Below, piece after piece: positions 21,960-30,597 of a stretch of 64,000 nucleotides of DNA. Position 1 is the stretch's first letter. Each line of letters begins with the position of its first letter. Both the position numbers and the translations under genes were made by a program. The DNA is from Pyropia yezoensis (lineage: Eukaryota; Rhodophyta; Bangiophyceae; Bangiales; Bangiaceae), in assembly GCA_009829735.1 (NCBI GenBank), contig CM020620.1:27312951-27376950 (forward strand), written 5' to 3'. The notes below the pieces were generated by a model, which was given only the letters and a program-made list of their open reading frames with translations, was not told the DNA's origin and made no database searches.

Positions 21960-22640
21960 TGGCGGTGGCGGCGGCAAGGGCAAGGGCAAGGGTCGACCCG
22001 GAAGCAGGGGCACGGCGGCGTCGGGTGGTGCAGAAGACCCTTTCCGGTTTGTGGAAGACCTGTCGTTTCACGAGCTCTTCTTCCCCGCGTGGGCAGCCGA
22101 GGTGCGGGCCTTCATAATCCCTCCCCCAGATGTGCAGGACCGCCCCCTCCCTACCAATTCAGCCACCGCGTCGGGTACGGCGCCGGCGGCTACCAGGGCC
22201 GGTTTACGTGAGGGGGGTGGCAATAGTGCCGTCGCGGGGACCATGTCTGATGCCGATGCCCGCATGGGTCGCCGTACCGGTGGCGATGCTGACGGCGACG
22301 GTGACGGCGACGGTGCTGGGAGCGGAGCTGGGAGCGGAGCTGGGAGCGGAGGGTGTGGAGGTGATGGTGGGGTCGGTGGCGGAGGTGATGGCGAGGTTGG
22401 AGGCGACCACGTGACCGGCACCGACGGGGCCGCTGGTGGTGACGGTGGTGACGGTGGCGACGGTGGTGACGGTGGCGACGGTGGCGACGGTGGCGACGGT
22501 GACGACAATGGCGACGGTGGCGACGGCGAGGGCGGTGGCGACGGCGGGGGCGGTGGCGACGGCGGAGGTGGTGGTGACGGTGGCGACGGCGGGGGCGGCG
22601 GGGGGCGACGGCGGGGGCGGCGGGGGTGGCGGGGGCGGTG
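21960..22640 (+). repeat. Gly/Asp-coding GGTGACGGTGGCGAC repeats
   Basis: Short GGCGACGGTGGTGAC units (strongest at 22270-22630) code runs of GDGGDGG. The reading phase changes within this G-rich stretch. Confidence 0.7.
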
Positions 22641-23293
22641 GTGACCGTGGCGACAAGGCACCCGCTGCACCTGACGTTACGGGCACAGCCGGCCCCGAGG
22701 AGCCGGCCAACGGTGGCGACGGTGCCGTCGGCGACGGGGGCGTTCGCAAGTCAAACCGACTGACGCGCCCGCGCAAACCACCTTCGGAAGAGAACGATTC
22801 TGATTCTAGTGGCGGAGCGCCTGTGCCACCGCCCAAAAAGAAGCGTCGCCGGACGGCGCCGCGAAAGAAGGGGAAGAGTGGTGCTGGTGCTCCCGGTGGC
22901 CGCGGAAGCGCTGGCAGTGGAGAGGGGGGCCGTGGACAAGGTGGCGGTCATGGGCCGTTTGCTCGCAAGCGCACTGTCACACTAGGGCGTCCAAGTGTTC
23001 CAGGAGGCTTTCAGGAAGACGGCGACCAGGCCTATGAGGATACCGTACCAGACATTCCGGACAGTATGAAGGAGGCGGCCAAGGAGAGTCGCCGGGCATT
23101 GGACCTCTCTTCTGGGCCCCGTTATACTGCTGTGCGGACGCCGCTGCCGCCCTTTGCTCTTCTGCTGCCCCTGGAGCACCAGAGCCGCGACTTTGTTCCA
23201 CGGTCCACGTGGGACGCAATGGGTAATGCGGCCGAGACGCTCATGTGTAACCGTGGCCTGGCGCTCCTTGACTAAACATACCTGGCCCTGGAC

Positions 23294-24556
23294 ATGCCCA
23301 GCGCCCCCCCCGCCGCGGTGGAGCGCGATCGACATATCCCCGACACCCGTTTGCTGCTGACCAACCTAGCGCGTATCCAGTACGGGACCGAGCTTGTCGA
23401 GCGAGGCTGGACGGTGGCCAAGCACGCGATGACCTACATGACCCGTGTGGAGGGTGCTGGTGGCGCGGAAGTCGGCGTCGACGGCGCTGCCGTATCGTCT
23501 GGATCATCCACACCCCCGACCAAGATGGACCCCGTCGGCGATTTTCTTCATTCTGTGATCAACAAGTTTCCGGGTGAAGCCGCGCTCAAGGACGACGACC
23601 CGATGTGGACGCCCATTCACAACGTCGACCTTGGCAAGGTCGACGAAACCGCAATGAAACGTGGTCAGGGGCGGCTCACCGTGCGACAGTTGGCTCTGGC
23701 CGCCAATGGGGATGATAAGGACGCGGACGACTTGTACAAGACCAAGCTGCACTGTGACATGCTGATGGCTGCTATGGCTCACCAAGTGCTGGTCGGTGCA
23801 CAGACGGCGCAGCAGCTTAATGAGCGCCCACTGGTGCGGGTGCCCAAGTCCGGCGCCCGAGTATTGCTGACCACCTCTCGTGCGGTGCGGCAACAGCCAC
23901 ACGTGGACGCCACTGTCCGTGTCGAGAAACCAGACCCCCCTACTGACCAGAATGCCGACGACAGCCGCCGAGCGCCGCTACAGACGTTTTCGCGCCCGCG
24001 CAGCCACAACTACTTTGCCATGGCGGCCGGTAAGGATGGGTTCACTGTGGTCGTGTATCCCGGCAGCTTTCACGTTGTCCATCGCCTGGAGAAGAAGCTG
24101 GATGTCCCGCATCTGGTGAGACCTGAGAAGGTGGTTATGCCTGCGGGTGGTCTCCTCGTCGTCCGCGCGGACGTTCCTCACTGTCGTGCCGGTCACGAGG
24201 ACGATCTCTGGCGACTGCGCGCCGCGCCGGCATTGCTGTCCTACTCGCACTCCATCCGGCTGCACCTCTACCTACAACGTTTTGACGAGCCGCTGCAGAA
24301 CGCCATATACAAGGTCCCTGGGTGGTTGTTTGGTGAGGGCACTGGCGCGCGCCCGAGTCTCGAGCCGAGCAAGTGCAAGAATTGCGGCGAAATGGTGTAC
24401 GCCAGTGACGTGGCAGATGCCCACCCTGCAGAATGGGCGGACGTATCAGACACCTCGTCCCGGGACAAGGATGATCAAGATGATGCAGAGGACTCCCAGC
24501 AGTCTAGCTCGTCGGATGAAGACTACGATCCTCCAGGGCCGCCGAGGGTTGTATAG
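23294..24556 (+). CDS. 2OG-Fe(II)-dioxygenase-like protein segment, 420 aa
   Basis: The frame has its own ATG (MPSAPPAAVERDRHIP), although coding-like sequence continues upstream in the same phase. The C-terminal half has the pattern of a jelly-roll 2-oxoglutarate/iron oxygenase: QQPHVDATVRV with an H-x-D pair (His codon at 23900), a strand-rich stretch GFTVVVYPGSFHVVHRL, then MPAGGLLVVRADVPHCRAG supplying the distal His (codon at 24179). A C-terminal CKNCGEMVYASDVADAH could bind zinc, and the tail is acidic. In such enzymes H-x-D...H binds iron. The substrate could be a DNA base, histone or protein; the ParB-like and methyltransferase neighbours favour nucleic acid or chromatin, which is inference. 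A cupin-type non-enzymatic role cannot be excluded. Confidence 0.55.
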   Translation: MPSAPPAAVERDRHIPDTRLLLTNLARIQYGTELVERGWTVAKHAMTYMTRVEGAGGAEVGVDGAAVSSGSSTPPTKMDPVGDFLHSVINKFPGEAALKDDDPMWTPIHNVDLGKVDETAMKRGQGRLTVRQLALAANGDDKDADDLYKTKLHCDMLMAAMAHQVLVGAQTAQQLNERPLVRVPKSGARVLLTTSRAVRQQPHVDATVRVEKPDPPTDQNADDSRRAPLQTFSRPRSHNYFAMAAGKDGFTVVVYPGSFHVVHRLEKKLDVPHLVRPEKVVMPAGGLLVVRADVPHCRAGHEDDLWRLRAAPALLSYSHSIRLHLYLQRFDEPLQNAIYKVPGWLFGEGTGARPSLEPSKCKNCGEMVYASDVADAHPAEWADVSDTSSRDKDDQDDAEDSQQSSSSDEDYDPPGPPRVV

Positions 24557-25304
24557 TACTTGACAGCGTTGTCTCTCTTGTCTACGACTGCTTTGGTAGT
24601 GTTGTTTTCTGTCGTTTGTGGAAAGGTGGAGGACGTGGCCCGTTGGCTTTATCATGTGATAATGTCTCGGCGAGGTCTTCACGCCCAGTCTCCAGGTGTC
24701 GATTTTCATAACGAGAACTCCGCACGGCTCGCCGAACTGTCCACGACACAATCACGCTGCTGATGAGACGACTCAGTCGGCGTGCGTGCCTCTTGTCTTT
24801 GGGCACAACCCCAGGGTCGCGTTATGTACATAACGCGACCACTGGACGGGCGCTCGTGCGACGGGGCAAGAAACATCTCGCAGGATTACATTTGCACAGC
24901 AAGGAAGGGTGGACAAGCCCGCCGCTGTGTCGTTGCGCAAAATCGCCCCACCCGGGCCAGACTGCATTGCAATCCCGTGAGACGCGTTATGTACATAACG
25001 CGAGCATGGGCTCGGCGCGGGTGCTCTGACACCTCGCGATGTTATGTACATAACAAACTCATGGTTCCGATGCTGTAATTCTTTTAAATGCTTGGTAGAT
25101 ATGTTGGTAATGGACAACTCGGACGAGGCGTTCCCTGTACTGGAAGCAAATTCATTTGTACTTATGATACGACCAGTGTCAGTCTCCTTGCCGGTCTCCT
25201 CTCGGCACCGTCATCGCCGTTCCTCTCCACGTCTACTGTCGGCACGGTGCGACCTTGGCTGCGTTCTCTTCCGCGGTTTGTGGCCCCTTCTCTGCGTCAC
25301 CACC
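24557..25304. promoter_or_regulatory. Intergenic region before the methyltransferase-SET gene
   Basis: This 0.75-kb region of lower GC lies between the oxygenase-like frame and the likely ATG at 25305. It carries three palindromic sites. A longer upstream start exists at 25044, but its ATG lies inside a palindrome, so I treat this whole stretch as regulatory or untranslated. Confidence 0.5.
24815..25057. promoter_or_regulatory. Three copies of the GTTATGTACATAAC palindrome
   Basis: The sites are at 24815-24840 (a perfect 26-bp palindrome), 24983-25002 (perfect 20 bp, CGCGTTATGTACATAACGCG) and 25038-25057 (perfect 14-bp core). They sit 250-490 bp upstream of the likely start of the methyltransferase-SET gene, a position that fits operators. 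Confidence 0.8.
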
Positions 25305-28300
25305 ATGCCGTCAAGTGATTCTGTAGAGCTGGTCAACCTTGTCACAATATTCGCAGAGCGTGCCGCGTTGGCGGTAGCGCGAGCAGAGACGTCTTGTTCA
25401 TCTTTGCCGTATCCTTGTGGGGTTGTCGTCTACGTCCTTGGGTCGTTGCGCGATCTGTTTGTCCTCCATTTCCTGGAGGGCAGGGGAGGGCTCTTGCTAC
25501 GCTCTGGGACATGGGCTGATCTTGTCGACTGGTGCGAGCACCATTGCCGGCCTATGGTTCACATGGATCCGGTCTATCTGTGGGACAGAGTGGGCCCACC
25601 CAGGCTACATTCCCGCACTCGCTGGCTGCACGATAGCATCGCGCACGGGGTCTATGAAGCCGTGTGGGTACTGAAGCGGTTCGTAGCAGTACCGCGTGCT
25701 TCCTTCAGTCGTGGTCGGGTACTGCGCTTTGCATCCGGGTCGCGGTGGCACACAGTGGCAACCGCGAGCGGTACTGTCCCCCGTGCTGGGGCCGAAGACC
25801 CCTCGGATGACGAGAACATGCACCGGCAGCGGAACGTTAGGCTGGTGCCCGTCCCCGCGGACGAGGATGTTGACCTGAGGGTGTGGCAACTGCTGCTTGT
25901 ACTGGGCGGCGAGGTTGATGGCGTTGCCGAGCTCTGTCGTTGGGCTTCCCGCCGGCGGTGTCAGACGGAAGAGGAGGATGCCCCAGATCGCCCTGTAAGG
26001 GGAAGTTGGCGCGCGTGTCCCGGGCTAGCGCAACACCTACTGCTTCGCGACGTGCTCGGTGTGGGTGGTCGCCGTACCCCGTCAGATACTGTGGACGACG
26101 ACGACGACAACCTGTCCACCTTTCGTGCATTTGAGCACGTTATGTCCATGTCGTGTTACTACTGTCTTGAGCAACATCTCCGGCGGGCATCCCGGTCCAC
26201 ACGGACTCCACACACGGGCGAGCAGGAACGGCAGTACGAGGGGCGTCTAGCCGGCTGTTTGGACGGCGTGGCAGCCCGAATTCGGACTATTGTTCGCGAC
26301 GTCGTTTCTGTTTGGGATGTCGTGGCGCGCAGTCGGGGTTTTCGCTCCGCCGAGGTGATGCTGTCTACGCACATGCTCTGGTGCCCGTCTGTGGGCTTCT
26401 TCGTGGCGCTGGGGCGGCCATTGGACGCAGAGGACAACCTCACATCGCCCGACGGACAGGCAGTGGACCTGCACACCAGCAAAGGGCCGGTCAGTGGTCG
26501 CACTGTCCCGGTACAACGGCAGAGCGCAGTGTCAGGCCAGCAGTCGGATGGACAAGATGATGAGCAGAGGGCGATGGGGAGGCTGACGCCGCTCGCAGAT
26601 GCTCAGCTCCGTGCGGCCGCTGGCACCATGCTTGAGCACGTACACGTGTGCACCGGCGCAGACCGCCTGGGTATTACGGTGACACGCGGCCTGCTGGGCC
26701 GCGGAGGTCGAGGGGACGCGAGCGTTGCGACCCCTGCGGGCGACGGTGACAAGGTGTCCCACACAGGACAGCGGCGTCGTACGCAGCGCAAGGTCAGGGG
26801 CTTCTTGACCGTGGAGGACTACAGGCACCCAGAGTGGGACCGCCTGTCTGGCAATGTGCCTAGAGTACTGCGCAGCGTCTTGTCGTGGCTGACTGCGTTT
26901 TCAAGCCCCCCTCCCGCTGGCCGCGGGGGTACGGCGCCTGCGTGGGCGACGGCGTCTACCGTCGCTCGTCGGGGGCTGTCACCTGCGCCCGACCGTTGTG
27001 CATCTCCCGCCAGAACGAGTGAAATGGCGTTTCGTGCTGACTGCAGAGTGGCTGGCTTGATGGCGGAGCAGCAGGTGGTGGGAGGGTGTCGATCCGGGCT
27101 GTCAATTGGCCAAGGGGCGGCGTTGCTGTGTGGGGATGGCCGGCAGGACCGGCCGTGTCAGCAGCCTCAGCGGCCCGACGGTGATGCTCCGCAGGCTGAC
27201 CTGGGGGAAGCCTGGGGCGTCCTGGATGATGCCATGGGCCAGGTATGTGCGACCTACGCTTGTGGGTTTGATGACTTGCTCTCGGCACATGCCACAAAAG
27301 TGGCGACGCGGTCCAACGCGTCTCGTCGCAGGGGTGGTGGCGGTGCGCGTGGCATCCTCGGGGACGGTAGCGGCGGGGGGGGGGCGACGACAACCTCTAC
27401 ACCGACAGGCGAGCACACCCTCCCTCCCTTTACTAGTTCTTCGGTACAGCTGGTGCTCTGTGATCCTCCGTACAACATTCGGGCGGACAGGAGCCTGGAA
27501 CAGTCTGCACATGACGTGTTTACCTCTGACGACATGCAGCGTGCCGCCCGGTTGTTCCAGACCGTTGTCCGCCCTGGCGGCCATGTGCTCATTTTTTGCT
27601 CTGCGGGTCAGCTGGGTCCGTCGATGGACACGCTCAAGGCGCTCAAGGATATGGACCCGGTGGGGAGGAAGAGCCTGTCGGCGTTTCGAGTGGACGGCCA
27701 CCCGCTGGTGGCGATCAAGGACACACACGCGGTGAACTCGCTGCGGCAGAGCACGACCAACCTGTCCAACAAGGTCGAGTTTATTGTCCACGCCACGCGC
27801 GCTGGGGTGTCCCGGGAAGAGTGCTACGCCATGGTCAACTATCGTACTTGGAACGCTGTGCCGTCGCGGTTCCTGGCACACGACAATGTCATTGACAATG
27901 TGAGACCGCCACACATTAAGGAGGTGGTGCTTCGATGGCGGGACGGGTCGCGGCAATGGATAGGACCAGAGCCAAAGTGTCTTGCCCTCATCCTCGGGCT
28001 CATATTGCGGTTTTCCCAGCCCGGGGACATCGTACTGGACACGTTTGCGGGGACGTGTGTGACGGCGGCAGCGTGTGTACGGGCCGTCCTGGGCCAGCAC
28101 CGTTTGGTCATCAGGTGCGACTCGGATTCTGTTGTCATGGACGCGAGTCGGGCCCGTCTGCGTCGGGAGATTGTCAACCAGGTGCTGGTGGGGGGCTACG
28201 AAAGCTCGGGGGTCGTCACATCCGATGTCATTGCGGCCGCACGGACAATCGAAGCCGCGTCGGTCGCTGCTGCTACAGCTAAAACAGCAGCAGGGGCGGT

Positions 28301-29591
28301 GGGGGAGACCGGCAGCGAGGGTCGAGGCGGTAGTGGTGCGGCTGTCGGGGAGGAGATTGAGCTGATGATCAACCCACCCTCGTCTGTCATGGGAGATGAT
28401 GCTGCTGTCTGGGAGCCTCCCCCCGGGCTGCCTTGCCATTCTGCCTTTTCGTTGGAGCTGGTGCGATACTTTGCCGGGCGGTGGGCCATGCAAGCAGACG
28501 CTGAACGGGTGGGCCGCGTGGCACAGACGCCCGGGCTGCCGCGACCTGGTGCAGATGTGGGTGTCGAGGTGGCCCGCCTGGAAGGCATTGGCGTCGGGAG
28601 CTGGCCGCGCCTGTACCAGTGCGCCCTCGCCGTGGAGGACGCGGAGGTCGCGCTTCACGTGTCCGCCGCACACCTGGGGCTGTACGTTGCCCAAAGCCGC
28701 TTGGCGGGTGGGACGGCCGGTCGTGGCGTCTTTGCGCTGCGCCCGTTCAAACGACAGGACGCGATTGGACCTTTTTGGGGGGCCATTGTGTACGCTGACC
28801 TGACAAAGCAGCGGGTCAAGATGCCGCGGTATGCCGCTTCTGTGCTGGGTGCCCACGGCCCCACGCCGCGGGAGTTTTCGGAGCGCGCGATGGAAGTGGT
28901 GTTTGACGAACTGGACGTACATGGCCCGAATGACGCGGTAGAGGCGGACGTCGGGGAGGGTGGGCCGGGTAACCAGGAGCACGCTGACGTTCGCCCTCGC
29001 CACCACCGCCGCCGTCGGTACGATGGCGAAGAAGGGGGGGGGGGTGGTCGCACAATGCGAAAGCGACACAACCAAAAAGGCCACAACCACGGCGGCGGCG
29101 GCCCTGCTGCTGACCTCGGTACCGGAACATTGGCTGGGTGCAGGGGCGTGCCGACATCTCTGTTAATCTTACCGTCACCACTGTGTGTGACGGGCTATGT
29201 CAATGACGGGCGGGCAACGTCCCCGGTTGATGCCGAAGCGACATTGGCCCAGACTGGCGCCGGGCCCGCGGACAGTGATGGGAGACGAGGCGGCGCCGGC
29301 GGCAGACGTGGCGACCGGGGAGACGTCTGGCTGGTGCGACCAAACGTGGCCATCGTCGCCAATGTCGACGACGCGCAGCCGGTACGACTGACCCCTGCAC
29401 TCTTTGTCAGGCCCGACATGATGGTGGTCATCGCGCTGAGGGACATTGCCGTTGGTGAGGAGCTCGTTGCGGATTACGGGCCGGACTATGTCTTTTCTTC
29501 GGCCGACTGGGAGCGGCGCGGCCGGGCAAGTGGGGCGGTCGTGCTCCTGAGCCACTCGACACCCCACACGTTTGCCCCCATGAGCGGGTGA
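25305..29591 (+). CDS. Amino-DNA-methyltransferase fused to SET domain, 1428 aa
   Basis: One uninterrupted frame encodes two modification domains. Near residue 719 it reads LVLCDPPYNIRAD, the catalytic DPPY motif of N6-adenine/N4-cytosine DNA methyltransferases. Near residue 911 PGDIVLDTFAGTCVTAAAC gives the AdoMet-binding motif. Catalytic motif before binding motif is the beta-group order common in bacteria. From residue 1138 AGRGVFALRPF begins a SET domain, completed near 1383 by ALRDIAVGEELVADYG; the usual NHS motif is degenerate. A Gly/basic low-complexity insert splits the SET domain. The N-terminal 650 residues are unrecognised. I chose ATG 25305 (context CACCATGC) because the earlier ATG lies in an operator-like palindrome. 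It is expected to methylate DNA, and perhaps a histone or other protein, in the nucleus. It is intact although its neighbours are broken. Confidence 0.85.
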   Translation: MPSSDSVELVNLVTIFAERAALAVARAETSCSSLPYPCGVVVYVLGSLRDLFVLHFLEGRGGLLLRSGTWADLVDWCEHHCRPMVHMDPVYLWDRVGPPRLHSRTRWLHDSIAHGVYEAVWVLKRFVAVPRASFSRGRVLRFASGSRWHTVATASGTVPRAGAEDPSDDENMHRQRNVRLVPVPADEDVDLRVWQLLLVLGGEVDGVAELCRWASRRRCQTEEEDAPDRPVRGSWRACPGLAQHLLLRDVLGVGGRRTPSDTVDDDDDNLSTFRAFEHVMSMSCYYCLEQHLRRASRSTRTPHTGEQERQYEGRLAGCLDGVAARIRTIVRDVVSVWDVVARSRGFRSAEVMLSTHMLWCPSVGFFVALGRPLDAEDNLTSPDGQAVDLHTSKGPVSGRTVPVQRQSAVSGQQSDGQDDEQRAMGRLTPLADAQLRAAAGTMLEHVHVCTGADRLGITVTRGLLGRGGRGDASVATPAGDGDKVSHTGQRRRTQRKVRGFLTVEDYRHPEWDRLSGNVPRVLRSVLSWLTAFSSPPPAGRGGTAPAWATASTVARRGLSPAPDRCASPARTSEMAFRADCRVAGLMAEQQVVGGCRSGLSIGQGAALLCGDGRQDRPCQQPQRPDGDAPQADLGEAWGVLDDAMGQVCATYACGFDDLLSAHATKVATRSNASRRRGGGGARGILGDGSGGGGATTTSTPTGEHTLPPFTSSSVQLVLCDPPYNIRADRSLEQSAHDVFTSDDMQRAARLFQTVVRPGGHVLIFCSAGQLGPSMDTLKALKDMDPVGRKSLSAFRVDGHPLVAIKDTHAVNSLRQSTTNLSNKVEFIVHATRAGVSREECYAMVNYRTWNAVPSRFLAHDNVIDNVRPPHIKEVVLRWRDGSRQWIGPEPKCLALILGLILRFSQPGDIVLDTFAGTCVTAAACVRAVLGQHRLVIRCDSDSVVMDASRARLRREIVNQVLVGGYESSGVVTSDVIAAARTIEAASVAAATAKTAAGAVGETGSEGRGGSGAAVGEEIELMINPPSSVMGDDAAVWEPPPGLPCHSAFSLELVRYFAGRWAMQADAERVGRVAQTPGLPRPGADVGVEVARLEGIGVGSWPRLYQCALAVEDAEVALHVSAAHLGLYVAQSRLAGGTAGRGVFALRPFKRQDAIGPFWGAIVYADLTKQRVKMPRYAASVLGAHGPTPREFSERAMEVVFDELDVHGPNDAVEADVGEGGPGNQEHADVRPRHHRRRRYDGEEGGGGGRTMRKRHNQKGHNHGGGGPAADLGTGTLAGCRGVPTSLLILPSPLCVTGYVNDGRATSPVDAEATLAQTGAGPADSDGRRGGAGGRRGDRGDVWLVRPNVAIVANVDDAQPVRLTPALFVRPDMMVVIALRDIAVGEELVADYGPDYVFSSADWERRGRASGAVVLLSHSTPHTFAPMSG

Positions 29592-29632
29592 AGAGTGGGG
29601 TGGGGTGTGCCCTTTTTTCGTTGGCACTTTGG

Positions 29633-29633
<1 letters not shown>

Positions 29634-29668
<35 letters not shown>
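29634..29668. repeat. 35-G homopolymer
   Basis: An uninterrupted G run lies between the convergent 3' ends of the methyltransferase-SET gene and the split minus-strand gene. Length accuracy in the assembly is doubtful for such tracts. Confidence 0.9.
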
Positions 29669-29824
29669 CGGTCTTGCAGACAGGCAGGTGCGGGAGGGAA
29701 ACGTGTGAGCATCAGCCACGCATACGCGCGGAGAAGAGCTACGAAGAAAAGCCAGGATGAAGAAGAAAACAACAGAGAGACAATACAAAGCCGACGCCAG
29801 CAAGCCGGTGGCTGTGGCTCCCTG

Positions 29825-30234
29825 TCAACGGCGGCCAGGCTCCGGCCCTGCCGGCTGGTTCGAACCCCCACTCCCACCCAATGCGCCCCCGCACCCGCCC
29901 CCACCGGAGTCATCCGACCCCTCAAGGGAGTCGTCGTCGTCGCCCCGCTGCCGTGCAGCGCCTGCACGCGCGAGTGCGTCGCGGAGCTCCTCGTTCCAGC
30001 GCCTCTGGTGTGCCAAGTCGATGGACGTCGTTTGTAGATTCCTCGAGGATTCGAGGAGCCTCTCCGACGTCCCGGCCAAGATGCTCAGCGCCTCAGTGAC
30101 GTGAGGAGTGGCGGGGTCGGACTCCCGGGACACGCGCACGGGACCTACCTCCGTGGATGGTCCGCCAGTGAACACCACGTTGGGCACGTCAGTATGCAGC
30201 AGCGCGGCCAGATTGTTGGTCGTCTGCAGCAGGT
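29825..30234 (-). pseudogene. 3' part of a minus-strand gene split by the LTR element
   Basis: The minus-strand frame here has no start of its own that fits: it is open right up to the LTR. It reads through VPNVVFTGGPSTEVG, a helical stretch (ALSILAGTSERLLESSRNLQ), an acidic patch and a Gly-rich tail. Its phase agrees with the 5' part on the far side of the retrotransposon when the 5-bp target duplication is counted once. I recognise no family; the helical content suggests a coiled coil. The gene is convergent with the methyltransferase-SET gene. Confidence 0.6.
30230..30234. repeat. LTR-element target-site duplication, left (CAGGT)
   Basis: The five bases CAGGT before the 5' LTR are repeated directly after the 3' LTR (40804-40808). 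A 5-bp duplication is usual for Ty3/Gypsy integrases. Confidence 0.9.
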
Positions 30235-30597
30235 TGTAGCAATATGGTTGGCCGTATTGTAACCCTAATATTAGGGGGGCTACTTCTAACCCTTAACTTC
30301 CAATTTGAGAGTCCGGACTGGTCACGGTATCTACAAGTTACGTATGACCAGAGGGACTTGCATCTTGGGGTGGAGGGTAGTTAGTAGTGTCTCCGAGGGT
30401 TTATAACGAGGGGGCCGGCGGCGAATTCACCGCCGGCCAAGGCAGAACAACAAACCCCTCCCATTTGGGCTCCCATCTTGGTCCCGTGGCTTGCGCTCCA
30501 AGGACAGCAACCTTGGCCTCCCGGTGACGTTGGTGCCGATCCCCCTTGGTGAGTGTTCCCTGAGAGTGGACGTGCGACGGATCCCTATTGTGCTACA
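30235..30597 (+). repeat. 5' LTR, 363 bp
   Basis: It begins TGTAGCAATATGG and ends CCTATTGTGCTACA. A TTTATAACGAGGG box in the middle could be a TATA-like element. Confidence 0.95.

Larger units (their letters stand above)
19528..24556 (+). pseudogene. Decayed gene: RGG repeats, ParB-like and 2OG-oxygenase-like domains
   Basis: Coding potential follows one direction for 5 kb. It begins after a splice-acceptor-like CGCGCAG; the first ATG downstream is at 19624 (MAPGKAGGGARGGG). Next come Arg/Gly/Asp-rich repeats of about 111 bp (units like RGGDDGGRRADGG), a ParB-like domain (20.7-21.3 kb), an unknown helical region (21.5-22.1 kb), Gly/Asp-rich repeats, a basic patch PPKKKRRRTAPRKKGK that looks like a nuclear signal, and finally a 2OG-Fe(II)-oxygenase-like domain. 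About four interruptions (in-frame stops plus a slip in a G-rich tract) divide the frame. I therefore call it decayed, although sequencing error in homopolymers or unrecognised splicing could explain part of this. A ParB-type fold next to an oxygenase is known from DNA base-modification systems; whether this was one protein is inference. Confidence 0.6.

Noticed and set aside
25044-25304. Start of the methyltransferase-SET protein at 25044
   Set aside because: That ATG is part of the GTTATGTACATAAC palindrome, and the next 80 codons look non-coding; the ATG at 25305 has a better context.
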